Source: a virus | DNA: 23,367 bases | IMG/VR virus record: IMGVR_UViG_3300032093_000863 | Location: 1-23,367 of that record | Direction: 5' to 3' (one strand) | Shown: positions 15,275-23,269 of the stretch, in pieces | How the letters are laid out: each line of letters starts with the position of its first letter | Numbering within the stretch: position 1 is the first letter of the stretch | The notes under the pieces: model-generated | The model's input: only the letters and a program-made list of their open reading frames with translations | Database searches by the model: none | What the model was told of the DNA's origin: nothing | Program-made: the position numbers and the translations under genes

Positions 15275-17586
15275 CCGATCCAATTTATAAATTAAAAACA
15301 GGATATTCAATTGCTGCTGACGGTGATTATGTAGCAGTTGGAAATCCTACATCTTTTTTATCCGGATCATTCGTATTAAATAATAAAGGATCGGTTGAAG
15401 TATTTAAATATTCTAAAACAACAGATGTATACGATCCCAATTTTATATTTTATAAATACATAAATCCGGATGATTTTCCAGGATATTTGTCTGCGGATAC
15501 CAGTAGTGTAGACACTACATATATTAATGCAGATACATCATCTGTTCCTATTTTAGGATTGAACATAGAAATTGATTTAGGTGGATGGAATCCTGTTATT
15601 TATGATGATTCTTATGGCTTATCTGTAGATGTATCCGGATCAATAGTAGTAATTGGAAATCCATATTATAGATTTTCATTGATTAACGGTTCTATAGTTT
15701 ATACAGGTTCTTGTGTTGATATATACGATTTATCTGATTATTCAAGTAGTTATGTATCTGGAACGGTTTATTATCCAAAATATAGTATTACAAATTCATT
15801 TGACAATCTAGAATATTCTACATTTGGTGAATCGGTTTCAATTTTTGAAAACAAATTAGTAGTTGGATCAAGTAAAAATAATGCGGCTTATATATATACA
15901 CAATCTCTTGGTGTATGGAACCATTATCAAACATTATCTCCTGGTGGATTACCTGCGGATTATTATTATGGTAGTGTAGTTAAGATTGATCCGAGTGGAT
16001 CAAATAGAATAGTAGTTGGTAATAAATCAACAGGCAGTGCAGTTTTTGTATACGAATTAAATACATCTACAAATCAATGGGTGGAAAATGATAGATTGGA
16101 TCAAGACAGAAATATTACCGGTTCATTAAATTTCATTGATACCAAACCATATTTTCCTGGCAGTCAACCAAGCGGAAGTAATTATGGTAATTCGGTATCA
16201 ATCTATGGAGATACAATTATGGTAGGTTCTCCAAATGACATGTATTATTATGAATGGAGTGGTTCTACAGTTCTACGAAATAGAGGTGCAGTTTATTTTT
16301 GGAAAAAGTGTTCGGATGCAACTGATTGGTTTTTATTAGAAAAATCATTTGGAGATGATAATATTTTAGAATCAAATAATTTAGGATATTCCGTTGACAT
16401 TTACAAAGGCAATGCGATTGCTACCAGTACAAAAGATATTAGTCAATTTAGTTCTAGTTATATTAAAAATACAATTAATAAAAGATTTGATTGCAACCCA
16501 AATGACAATGTAATTGATACTTTAGGACAAATTGTTTACTATACATCATCACTATCTACTTCACTATGGGAAGTAAAATCTGTAGTTACTAAAAAGAAAA
16601 AATATGGTTATCCATACACAACATTTGGATATAGTACTGCAATTACAGATAATATAATATCAATTGGTTCCCCATTATTCTTGGTAAACCCAAATGAAAT
16701 GACATCTTCCGTATATGATACCATAAATGGTTATTCATATATTTATAATTTTAATGATCTAGTCACCAATTATCATATTGGAAATGTATTTTATAGAGAT
16801 GGTAAGATTATTTTGTCAAATAGTGGTTCTATTTTTGATAATTTATTAAAAGATCGTTCTAATCCATTACAATCTAAATATGACATTGAATATAAGAGCA
16901 ATGTTAAACTATATGAAAAACAAGTATTATGTAGAATTGAATCTGGAGAATTTAACTATAGTACAAATCCTACATCATTAGTTCCAAATACATTTGATTT
17001 TGATATTGATGGTAATAAATATTTTGATTTTACCGACCTAGATTTGATATTAAAATATATTAACTATCAAGTAAATGGTTCATATAATTGGTGGGATTAT
17101 ATGACATTTACAAATGAAGAACAATCACTATTTAATCTTTATTCTGTAGAATATAACATTTCATCTAGTTATACAACCAATTATACTTCATTATTGTCAT
17201 CAAACTATTATGATTTTGATATTGATGGTAATAATAAAGTTAATTTGAATGATATGTACATACTGTGGAAGTATTTCAATGATAATTTGAATCAAACCGA
17301 TATATTCAAGTATATAGAACCGAAGTCTATTAGAAAAACTGTACAAGAAATTGTAAGTTATATTGAACAAAAAACTGGTAAATTTGGTGGTAAGAGTATA
17401 AAAGAAGAATTTTTTGGATTTAATTATAGTTCTTCAATTGACCCAACTGGTTCTTATTTAGCTCCATATATAACAACAGTAGGGCTTTATAGTGGTGCAG
17501 ATTTGGTTGCGGTTGCTAAATTGGGTATGCCAATTAAAAATACTGGTGAATTACCACTAAATATTTTTGTAAAATGGGATATTTAA
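15271..17586 (+). CDS. FG-GAP beta-propeller / dockerin-like tail fibre protein
   Basis: This 771-residue protein is a mosaic. Residues ~11-470 carry seven spaced copies of a (Y/F/L)-G-x-S-V-x-(I/V)-x(4,7)-(V/I)-V-G-(N/S)-P/S unit, near residues 11, 115, 185, 233, 305, 371 and 452. This is the FG-GAP signature of integrin-like seven-bladed propellers. A possible eighth copy is near 502. Residues 550-570 carry the landmark CRIESGEFNYSTNPTS. Two dockerin-type EF-hand loops follow: D578-D580-N582-D586-D589 with TDLDLILKYI after it, and D650-D652-N654-N658-D661 with DMYILWKYF after it. Residues 732-771 (PYITTVGLYSGADLVAVAKL and a final strand) match the end of the 13532-14638 product. The likely role is a host-contacting fibre or adhesin anchored to the baseplate by its shared C-terminus. 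Calcium binding is expected from the loops but unproven. Confidence 0.75.
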   Translation: MTDPIYKLKTGYSIAADGDYVAVGNPTSFLSGSFVLNNKGSVEVFKYSKTTDVYDPNFIFYKYINPDDFPGYLSADTSSVDTTYINADTSSVPILGLNIEIDLGGWNPVIYDDSYGLSVDVSGSIVVIGNPYYRFSLINGSIVYTGSCVDIYDLSDYSSSYVSGTVYYPKYSITNSFDNLEYSTFGESVSIFENKLVVGSSKNNAAYIYTQSLGVWNHYQTLSPGGLPADYYYGSVVKIDPSGSNRIVVGNKSTGSAVFVYELNTSTNQWVENDRLDQDRNITGSLNFIDTKPYFPGSQPSGSNYGNSVSIYGDTIMVGSPNDMYYYEWSGSTVLRNRGAVYFWKKCSDATDWFLLEKSFGDDNILESNNLGYSVDIYKGNAIATSTKDISQFSSSYIKNTINKRFDCNPNDNVIDTLGQIVYYTSSLSTSLWEVKSVVTKKKKYGYPYTTFGYSTAITDNIISIGSPLFLVNPNEMTSSVYDTINGYSYIYNFNDLVTNYHIGNVFYRDGKIILSNSGSIFDNLLKDRSNPLQSKYDIEYKSNVKLYEKQVLCRIESGEFNYSTNPTSLVPNTFDFDIDGNKYFDFTDLDLILKYINYQVNGSYNWWDYMTFTNEEQSLFNLYSVEYNISSSYTTNYTSLLSSNYYDFDIDGNNKVNLNDMYILWKYFNDNLNQTDIFKYIEPKSIRKTVQEIVSYIEQKTGKFGGKSIKEEFFGFNYSSSIDPTGSYLAPYITTVGLYSGADLVAVAKLGMPIKNTGELPLNIFVKWDI
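16995..17018 (+). repeat. First copy of 24-bp direct repeat (EF-hand loop 1)
   Basis: Bases 16995-17018 are identical to 17211-17234, exactly 216 bp (72 codons) downstream and in the same frame. They encode the FDFDIDGN part of the first dockerin-like calcium loop. Identity at every base, including synonymous positions, points to recent duplication or gene conversion. Confidence 0.85.
17211..17234 (+). repeat. Second copy of 24-bp direct repeat (EF-hand loop 2)
   Basis: This is the exact partner of 16995-17018 and encodes YDFDIDGNN at the start of the second dockerin-like loop. Sequence beyond the 24 bases diverges, so the copies are not part of a longer perfect repeat. Confidence 0.85.
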
Positions 17587-17587
17587 A

Positions 17588-17617
17588 CATATTTATAAAA
17601 AGAAAGTATAATATATG
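17588..17617 (+). promoter_or_regulatory. Start-codon hairpin before gene 17615
   Basis: CATAT (17588-17592) and TTATA (17593-17597) pair with TATAA (17607-17611) and ATATG (17613-17617), with one bulged T at 17612 and a purine loop AAAAGAAAG (17598-17606). The ATG at 17615-17617 is in the right arm. TATTTATA is at 17590-17597. The purine loop could serve as a weak ribosome-binding region. The stem is nearly all A-T, so stability is modest. Confidence 0.42.
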
Positions 17618-17911
17618 CCAACACCAGTAAACAGAGAATCTTTAAACAAGAGTCTAGAACAAAGATATCAATCTCAAAGTTCAGGAGGTGCATTTAATGC
17701 TAAAGATATCAATACCAAACCAGATTCTATAACAACTGGTCCAAATCCTTCTGCAAAGGGTCAACAATTTACAATTGATAAAGGTGGATTTAGAGTAAAA
17801 CAACCAATTGGATTGTCAGATTTAGCGGATGTTCCAGATAGAAAAAATAGTACATCTAAAGAATTATCATCATTGGTAAAGGGTTTTAATAATAAAAAAT
17901 ATAAAGGATAA
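17615..17911 (+). CDS. Small phage protein of unknown function
   Basis: This 98-residue hydrophilic protein is rich in S, N, K, G and Q, without cysteine or membrane segments. Segments such as NRESLNKSLEQRYQSQSSGG, INTKPDSITTGPNPSAKGQQ and GGFRVKQPIGLSDLADVPDR suggest an extended or disordered polypeptide with a short beta core. The 'GLSDLADVP' element is reminiscent of linker pieces in phage fibre and neck proteins, but I cannot assign a function. It sits alone between the structural block and the DNA metabolism block, bounded by gaps of 28 and 23 bp that both hold start-codon hairpins, so its expression may be controlled separately. A minor virion protein or small regulator is possible. Confidence 0.68.
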   Translation: MPTPVNRESLNKSLEQRYQSQSSGGAFNAKDINTKPDSITTGPNPSAKGQQFTIDKGGFRVKQPIGLSDLADVPDRKNSTSKELSSLVKGFNNKKYKG

Positions 17912-17914
17912 TAA

Positions 17915-17937
17915 CATATACTATATATTAGTATATG
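17915..17937 (+). promoter_or_regulatory. Perfect inverted repeat over the resolvase start codon
   Basis: CATATACTA (17915-17923) and TAGTATATG (17929-17937) are perfect 9-base reverse complements around TATAT. The last three bases are the ATG of the RuvC-like gene. No Shine-Dalgarno precedes it. The element fills the whole intergenic gap after the stop at 17909-17911. It could be an RNA hairpin hiding the start codon or a DNA operator with twofold symmetry. Confidence 0.55.
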
Positions 17938-18501
17938 GTTATATTAGGTTTAGATTCATCCACATCAGTTACAGGTTGGGCATTTAGTAAAGACGGAAAA
18001 GTCTTAGATGCCGGTTATATTGATACCAAAAAATTTGAAACAACAAAAGAGAAAACTTTTTTTGTTATATCCGAATTGGAAAAGAATCTGTTAATTAAAG
18101 ATGTTACCGTCATTAATTTAGAAGCCGCTTTAAGTGGATTTGCTGGTGGATTCACATCACAACAAGTTATAATTACATTGGCTCGTCATAACGCAGTCTT
18201 TGCTTATATTATTGAAGAACACTTTAAAGTCAAGGTAAATCTGTTATCGGTTAATACTATGCGTAAACAATTATTTGGTAAGTGTAGAATTAAAGGCGTT
18301 AAATCAAAAGAATTTGTAAAATGTGAATTGGAATCACTTTGTCCTGATGTAGTTAAATTTACTGTTCTTAACAAAAAGGGTAATTGGGATGAACGAAATG
18401 GTGATATGTATGATGGTATAGTCTGCGCATTATACAAAGATGAACCGCAACAAAATAATAGAGTTAGCAAAAAAGATAAAAGCATTAGCCGAAAAGGGTA
18501 A
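17935..18501 (+). CDS. RuvC-like Holliday junction resolvase
   Basis: The 188-residue product has the RNase H-fold resolvase pattern. It opens with VILGLDSSTSVTGWAF (D7 in the first strand), has a second acidic residue in VINLEAALSGFAGG (E63), and ends with NGDMYDGIVCALY (D157 and D160) at the usual RuvC C-terminal catalytic helix. These four acidic residues would bind two metal ions and cut four-way junctions. T4 uses the unrelated endonuclease VII for this job, so here a RuvC-type enzyme probably clears branched DNA before packaging and during recombination-dependent replication. The last ~20 residues (basic, polar) overlap the next gene by 62 bp. The ATG lies in a perfect inverted repeat. 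The fold call is strong. The exact substrate is inferred. Confidence 0.85.
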   Translation: MVILGLDSSTSVTGWAFSKDGKVLDAGYIDTKKFETTKEKTFFVISELEKNLLIKDVTVINLEAALSGFAGGFTSQQVIITLARHNAVFAYIIEEHFKVKVNLLSVNTMRKQLFGKCRIKGVKSKEFVKCELESLCPDVVKFTVLNKKGNWDERNGDMYDGIVCALYKDEPQQNNRVSKKDKSISRKG

Positions 18502-19102
18502 GGGCGGAGAAAGAAATGCGGCTAAAGAAAAGTTAGAACGGATATGTCAAAAATATAATATATCCAAAAGTGAATTATCTACATCGGAAGAAGCTAAAAA
18601 TTATTACATTGTAATAAATGATTCAAATGAAAGAGAATTGCTTATTAATGTATGTTGTATGATATTGGATGTTCCTGGATTCAAATGGAAAGAAAAAAAT
18701 AATTGTATTTGTATTCATATTACTCAACCAGAATATGAAAATATTAATAGTGCATTTGAATATTATAGAGACATGTACAATGACTATAAAAGATATTTGA
18801 TGCAAGGAATAATTTCTAGACATGCAATTGGATATATCCCAAAACATCAAACATATACTCAAGAAAATATTCAACAAGATATTCCACCCACTCCATCCGA
18901 AGATATTAAAGACGAAGAAAAAGAACAAAAAACCGAAGGAAATGATGATGAAACATCAAGTGAAAGTAAAAATTCCGAAGATAAATCTGAAGATGTTGAA
19001 AAAGAAAAACCGATTGATCCAATCAAGTTGATGAAAATTGCAGTTGCATTGGATAAGAAACCGTGGGTGAAAAATGATCCAAATAAAAAGTTGATAGAAT
19101 AA
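18440..19102 (+). CDS. DUF2786-domain protein
   Basis: The product is 220 residues. Residues ~4-45 (IIELAKKIKALAEKGKGGER, then NAAKEKLERICQKYNIS) match the short helical DUF2786 domain, often found in phage proteins of unknown function. A second part (~50-135: IVINDSNERELLINVCCMIL, then NNCICIHITQPEYENINSAF and EYYRDMYNDYKRYLM) resembles the region that commonly follows DUF2786. The C-terminal ~75 residues are a highly charged, E/K/S/D-rich disordered tail ending in a short basic segment. The start must be the ATG at 18440 because DUF2786 begins at once, so the 62-bp overlap with the resolvase gene is real. Position among replication genes suggests a role in DNA metabolism, but no enzymatic motif is visible. 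Confidence 0.78.
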   Translation: MNRNKIIELAKKIKALAEKGKGGERNAAKEKLERICQKYNISKSELSTSEEAKNYYIVINDSNERELLINVCCMILDVPGFKWKEKNNCICIHITQPEYENINSAFEYYRDMYNDYKRYLMQGIISRHAIGYIPKHQTYTQENIQQDIPPTPSEDIKDEEKEQKTEGNDDETSSESKNSEDKSEDVEKEKPIDPIKLMKIAVALDKKPWVKNDPNKKLIE

Positions 19103-19103
19103 G

Positions 19104-19119
19104 ACTTTTATTGTAAAGT
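19104..19119 (+). other. Short hairpin ahead of primase gene
   Basis: ACTTT (19104-19108) and AAAGT (19115-19119) can pair around TATTGT. This is only 5 bp with no T-run. It ends 7 bases before the ATG at 19127, so it does not cover the start. It may be a degenerate member of the start-codon hairpin set or chance. Confidence 0.22.
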
Positions 19120-19126
19120 ATAGTTA

Positions 19127-20077
19127 ATGTTGTTATATCAAGAGACAATTGTATCCGTTTTAAATAAACTGTTACATCAAGTTCCTAAGATTCGTAAGGG
19201 AACTGATGCAGTTTATCATTGTCCATCTTGCAAACATTACAAAAGAAAACTAGAAATTAATTTACATACAGGTAAGTATAATTGTTGGGTATGTGGATTT
19301 AGTGGAACAAGTTTCAAGACTTTATTTAAGAAATTAAATGCTCCAGCAGAATATTATACAACAATTGGATTAAGTCAAAAATCTTTTTCTAAGAAACTAA
19401 CCACAGAATTTTCTATTTCTTTTGAAGATGAACCAGAAGAACTAAAATTGGTTAAGTTGCCTAAAGAATTTAAACCAATCAATGAACCCGTGAATGAACT
19501 GGAATATAAACATGCATTAAAATATCTAAAGTCTAGAAATATAACTAAGAATGATATTATTAGATACAACATTGGATATTGTACTGAAGGTGATTTGAAA
19601 AACAGAGTGGTAATACCATCATATGACAACAATGGCATATTAAATTTTTATACAGCTAGAAGTTTTTTTGAAACTAAAGGATTGAAATATGTTAGTTGTT
19701 CATCATCAAAGAATATTATTGGATTTGAATTATTTATTAACTTTGAACAACCAATAACATTAGTGGAAGGTCCATTTGATGCTATTGCAGTAAAAAATAA
19801 TTGTATACCATTGTTTGGTAAGACAATGAGTAAGCAATTAAAATTAAAATTATTAGAACACGATGTACCGATGGTACATATTTTATTAGACAATGATGCG
19901 ATAAAAGATTCCATCAAAATCTGTGAATTTCTAATCAAGAATAGTATTCCAACTAAATTAATAATGTTGGACGGTAAAGATCCAAGCGTAATAGGTTTTG
20001 AAAAAACTTGGCAACTGATAGATAGTTGTGATACGATGGACTTTGAAAAGTTATTTAAGTTAAAACTAAGAATATAA
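19127..20077 (+). CDS. DNA primase (zinc-binding plus TOPRIM)
   Basis: The product is 316 residues, near the size of T4 gp61 (about 340). The N-terminal zinc module has C32-x2-C35 and C53-x2-C56 (YHCPSCKHYK and KYNCWVCGFSG), the four-cysteine type of phage primases that reads the template trinucleotide. The middle has KHALKYLKSRNITKNDIIRY and IGYCTEG, then NRVVIPSYDNNGILNFYTAR, as in DnaG-type cores. TOPRIM signatures follow: LVEGPFDAIAV (E214) and HILLDNDA (D255, D257). I see no helicase domain, so a separate gp41/DnaB-type helicase is expected elsewhere. It starts 24 bp after the DUF2786 gene and its stop is one base from the nuclease gene. It would make RNA primers for lagging-strand synthesis. 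Confidence 0.88.
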   Translation: MLLYQETIVSVLNKLLHQVPKIRKGTDAVYHCPSCKHYKRKLEINLHTGKYNCWVCGFSGTSFKTLFKKLNAPAEYYTTIGLSQKSFSKKLTTEFSISFEDEPEELKLVKLPKEFKPINEPVNELEYKHALKYLKSRNITKNDIIRYNIGYCTEGDLKNRVVIPSYDNNGILNFYTARSFFETKGLKYVSCSSSKNIIGFELFINFEQPITLVEGPFDAIAVKNNCIPLFGKTMSKQLKLKLLEHDVPMVHILLDNDAIKDSIKICEFLIKNSIPTKLIMLDGKDPSVIGFEKTWQLIDSCDTMDFEKLFKLKLRI

Positions 20078-20078
20078 T

Positions 20079-23000
20079 ATGGCAAAATATCTTAAATCAG
20101 ATATAGAAAAATTCAAGAATGTATTTCACATTGCAGATATTCATTTGCGTCTTACAAAGAGACATGATGAATACAATCAAGTATTTGAAAGATTGTATAA
20201 AGCAGTAGAAAAGACACCTGCGGAAACTGTAGTTACCGTATTGGGAGATGTTTTGCATTCAAAGAGCGATCTTTCACCAGAATGTGTAAAGATTACAACT
20301 GAATTTCTACAAAACCTAGCAGATAGAAGACCTACAGTATTGATTGCGGGTAATCATGATGCTACATTAGCTAATAAAAATAGATTAGATAGTTTGAGTC
20401 CAATTGTTGACGCAATTAATCATAAAAACTTATTTTATCTAAAGGATTCTGGACTTTATATCTTAGGAGATATTCTATTTAATCATTATAGTGTCTTTGA
20501 CGAACCAGATAAGTATATTAAAGCGAAGGATATTCCCAAGGTTTATTTAAACGAAACTCGTTATAAAATTGCTTTATTTCACGGACCAGTAAATAATGCA
20601 ATTACAGATGTAGGATATAAAGTTGCAAGTAGAACCATCACAAATCAAATCTTTGATGGACATGACATTGTATTGTTAGGTGATATTCACAGACATCAAG
20701 TTTTAAATCAATCCGAACCAATTATTGTATATGTAGGTTCATTGATTCAACAGAATCATGGAGAAGAATTAAAAGGACATGGTTTTGTATTCTGGGATTT
20801 GAAGACTAAAGTATTTAAACACTTTGAAATTCCAAATGATTACGGTTTTTATACCGCAGAAATTAACAAAGGTAAGTTGACTACTGATATATCTGATATG
20901 CCTAAGAAGGCAAGATTGAGATTGAAGTGTTTTGAAAGTGTTGCTACTGAAGTTAAATCTGTATTATCACATATTCGTGAAAAATCTGATGTTACTGAAG
21001 TAACTTATGTTCGTGTAGATTCACCTAATACATCATCTAATAATATTATTGACAACAGTAATTTTAATTTGACTGATGTATCTGATGTGGATTACCAAAA
21101 TAAGTTAATCACTGACTATCTTAATAATAAGAATGTAAGTCCTACAAAAGACACACTTGAAAAGATTTATAAGATAAATAAAGATTTAAATGCATCTTTG
21201 GAAAAAGAATCTATCGTTAGAAATATTAGATGGAAACCTAAGAAGTTTGAATTTGACAATATGTTTAGTTATGGTGAAGACAATGTTATTGACTTTACCA
21301 AGATGCATAATGTAGTTGGATTATTTGCTAATAATGCTGCGGGTAAATCAAGTGTATTATCAGCATTATCTTTTTGTATTTTTGATAAATGTGATAGAGC
21401 GTTCAAAGCATCTCACATTCTTAATACACAAAAGATGACATTCCGTTGCAAGTTTAACTTTGAAGTTAACGGTGTAGATTTCTTCATTGAAAGAAAAGGA
21501 CATGCGGATAAAAAGGGAAATGTCAAAGTAGATGTAAAGTTCTGGAAAGAAGATGGTGGTAAAGTTGTAGAACTTAATGGTGAAGCTCGTAGAAGTACTA
21601 ATGATATCATTCGTGATTATGTTGGTACATATGACGACTTTATTTTAACTGTCTTGAGCATCCAAAACAATAAGGTTGGTTCATTCGTAGATATGGGACA
21701 AACAGAAAGAAAAGATCTGTTGGCCCAATTCATGGGACTAACTATATTTGACAGTTTGTATAACGATGCGTCTGATAAGACTAAAGAAATCAATTCGTTG
21801 TTAAAGAATTTCAAGAACAATGATTATACTCAGAAGTTGTTGAATTTAAATGCCGACATAGAAAACTTTTCTGGTTCACTTAGAAATGAAAATTCTAATT
21901 TAGAAAAACTATCTAATCAAAGAGATTCTGAAAATGATAGATTATTAGATGAAACCAAAAAACTAATTAATGTTAACGGTAATATTATTGATATTGTTTC
22001 TCTTGAATCAAAAAAAGTTTCATTAGAAAATTCTATATCAACACAATCTTCCAGTTTAAATTCATATAAGTCCCAGTTGTTATCTGTTGAATCAACATAT
22101 AAGGAATATGATGAAATTATAAAGAATTATGATAATGATGATATTACAACTAAGTATGAATCATTTAAAGAACTAGAAACATCTTTAAGTCAAAAAGAAC
22201 AGTTTATTGAAAAGAAGAAGATTGTTGTAACATCCAAATTACAAAAACTAAAGAAATTGGAAGAACATAAGTATGATCCAAATTGTACTTTTTGTACAAC
22301 CAATGTATTCGTTAAAGATGCAATTAAAACAAGAGAAGAACTTGAATCGGACAAAGTTGAAGCTCAAAGTCTTGTTGGAGAATATACTAATCTTAAAAAT
22401 AAAGTTGGGGAATTGTCTTATATAAAAGATCATTGGAAAGAATACAACGATATTCATAAATTACATGTTGAAACACAGATTAAAATTAACAAATTAAATA
22501 CTGAAATCTTAAAGTTATCAAATAATATTAGTTCCAATCAGAATTCATTAATTAATATTGATAGTCAAATCAAGGAATATTATAATAATAAAGATGCGAT
22601 TGAATTTAATAAGACTGTTAAAGATACAATTGATTCAATTAAATCTAATATTAAAACAATTGACTTGGAAATTAAGAATGTAAATAATAACATCATTAAT
22701 TATAATACTAAGATTTCTGGATTTGAAGAACAACGAAAGACTATTCAAAAGTCAATTGAAGATGTAAAAGTACTTGAAGTTGAATATGAAGCTTATCAAT
22801 TGTATACAAATGCAATTTCTAGAGATGGTATTCCATATGAATTGATTAGTCGAGCTTTACCAACTATTGAAAAGGAAGTAAATAACATATTAAACCAAAT
22901 AGTAGAATTTACTGTAATCTTACAGACCGATGGTAAAAATGTAACTACACATATTAATTATGAAGATAAACGATGGCCATTAGAGTTGGCGAGTGGTATG

Positions 23001-23264
23001 GAACGATTTGTTAGTTCATTGGCTATGAGAGTAGCGTTAATTAACATTAGTAATCTACCAAGACCCAATTTTATAGCTATAGATGAAGGATTTGGATGTG
23101 CTGATGCCGATAATTTATCATCTATGGGTGCTTTATTTGCGTTTTTGAAGACTAACTTTGATTTCGTATGGATTATTAGTCATTTGGATAGTATGAGAGA
23201 TATGGTTGACAATAGACTTGAAATTAAGAAAGAAAACGGGTTCTCTAAAGTTAATTATGTATAA
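20079..23264 (+). CDS. Single-chain SbcD-SbcC (gp47-gp46) recombination nuclease fusion
   Basis: This 1061-residue protein joins both subunits of the Mre11-Rad50 class. Residues ~14-260 are the calcineurin-like nuclease: ADIH (D20, H22), LGDVLH (D57, H60), GNHD (91-94), FHGP (H168) and LGDIHRHQ (200-207). Residues ~260-380 are a capping or linker part. The ATPase half begins FDNMFSYGEDNVIDF, with Walker A GLFANNAAGKSS near 414-425 and a Q-loop QNN near 529. Long coiled-coil arms flank a zinc hook DPNCTFC (C736, C739). At the end are the signature ELASGMERF (969-977), Walker B FIAIDEGF (998-1005) and H-loop ISH (H1035). All motifs are intact, so it should be active. In T4, gp47 and gp46 are separate and resect DNA ends for recombination-dependent replication. 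There is no stop or frame change between the halves. Confidence 0.93.
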   Translation: MAKYLKSDIEKFKNVFHIADIHLRLTKRHDEYNQVFERLYKAVEKTPAETVVTVLGDVLHSKSDLSPECVKITTEFLQNLADRRPTVLIAGNHDATLANKNRLDSLSPIVDAINHKNLFYLKDSGLYILGDILFNHYSVFDEPDKYIKAKDIPKVYLNETRYKIALFHGPVNNAITDVGYKVASRTITNQIFDGHDIVLLGDIHRHQVLNQSEPIIVYVGSLIQQNHGEELKGHGFVFWDLKTKVFKHFEIPNDYGFYTAEINKGKLTTDISDMPKKARLRLKCFESVATEVKSVLSHIREKSDVTEVTYVRVDSPNTSSNNIIDNSNFNLTDVSDVDYQNKLITDYLNNKNVSPTKDTLEKIYKINKDLNASLEKESIVRNIRWKPKKFEFDNMFSYGEDNVIDFTKMHNVVGLFANNAAGKSSVLSALSFCIFDKCDRAFKASHILNTQKMTFRCKFNFEVNGVDFFIERKGHADKKGNVKVDVKFWKEDGGKVVELNGEARRSTNDIIRDYVGTYDDFILTVLSIQNNKVGSFVDMGQTERKDLLAQFMGLTIFDSLYNDASDKTKEINSLLKNFKNNDYTQKLLNLNADIENFSGSLRNENSNLEKLSNQRDSENDRLLDETKKLINVNGNIIDIVSLESKKVSLENSISTQSSSLNSYKSQLLSVESTYKEYDEIIKNYDNDDITTKYESFKELETSLSQKEQFIEKKKIVVTSKLQKLKKLEEHKYDPNCTFCTTNVFVKDAIKTREELESDKVEAQSLVGEYTNLKNKVGELSYIKDHWKEYNDIHKLHVETQIKINKLNTEILKLSNNISSNQNSLINIDSQIKEYYNNKDAIEFNKTVKDTIDSIKSNIKTIDLEIKNVNNNIINYNTKISGFEEQRKTIQKSIEDVKVLEVEYEAYQLYTNAISRDGIPYELISRALPTIEKEVNNILNQIVEFTVILQTDGKNVTTHINYEDKRWPLELASGMERFVSSLAMRVALINISNLPRPNFIAIDEGFGCADADNLSSMGALFAFLKTNFDFVWIISHLDSMRDMVDNRLEIKKENGFSKVNYV

Positions 23265-23269
23265 TTAAT

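Noticed and set aside
18822-19031. Plus-strand frame of 69 codons rich in Lys
   Set aside because: It is an alternative frame of the charged tail of the DUF2786 protein. AAA-rich codons give Lys in any frame.
19648-20085. Minus-strand frame of 145 codons
   Set aside because: It is exactly opposite the primase TOPRIM region. The primase motifs on + are decisive.
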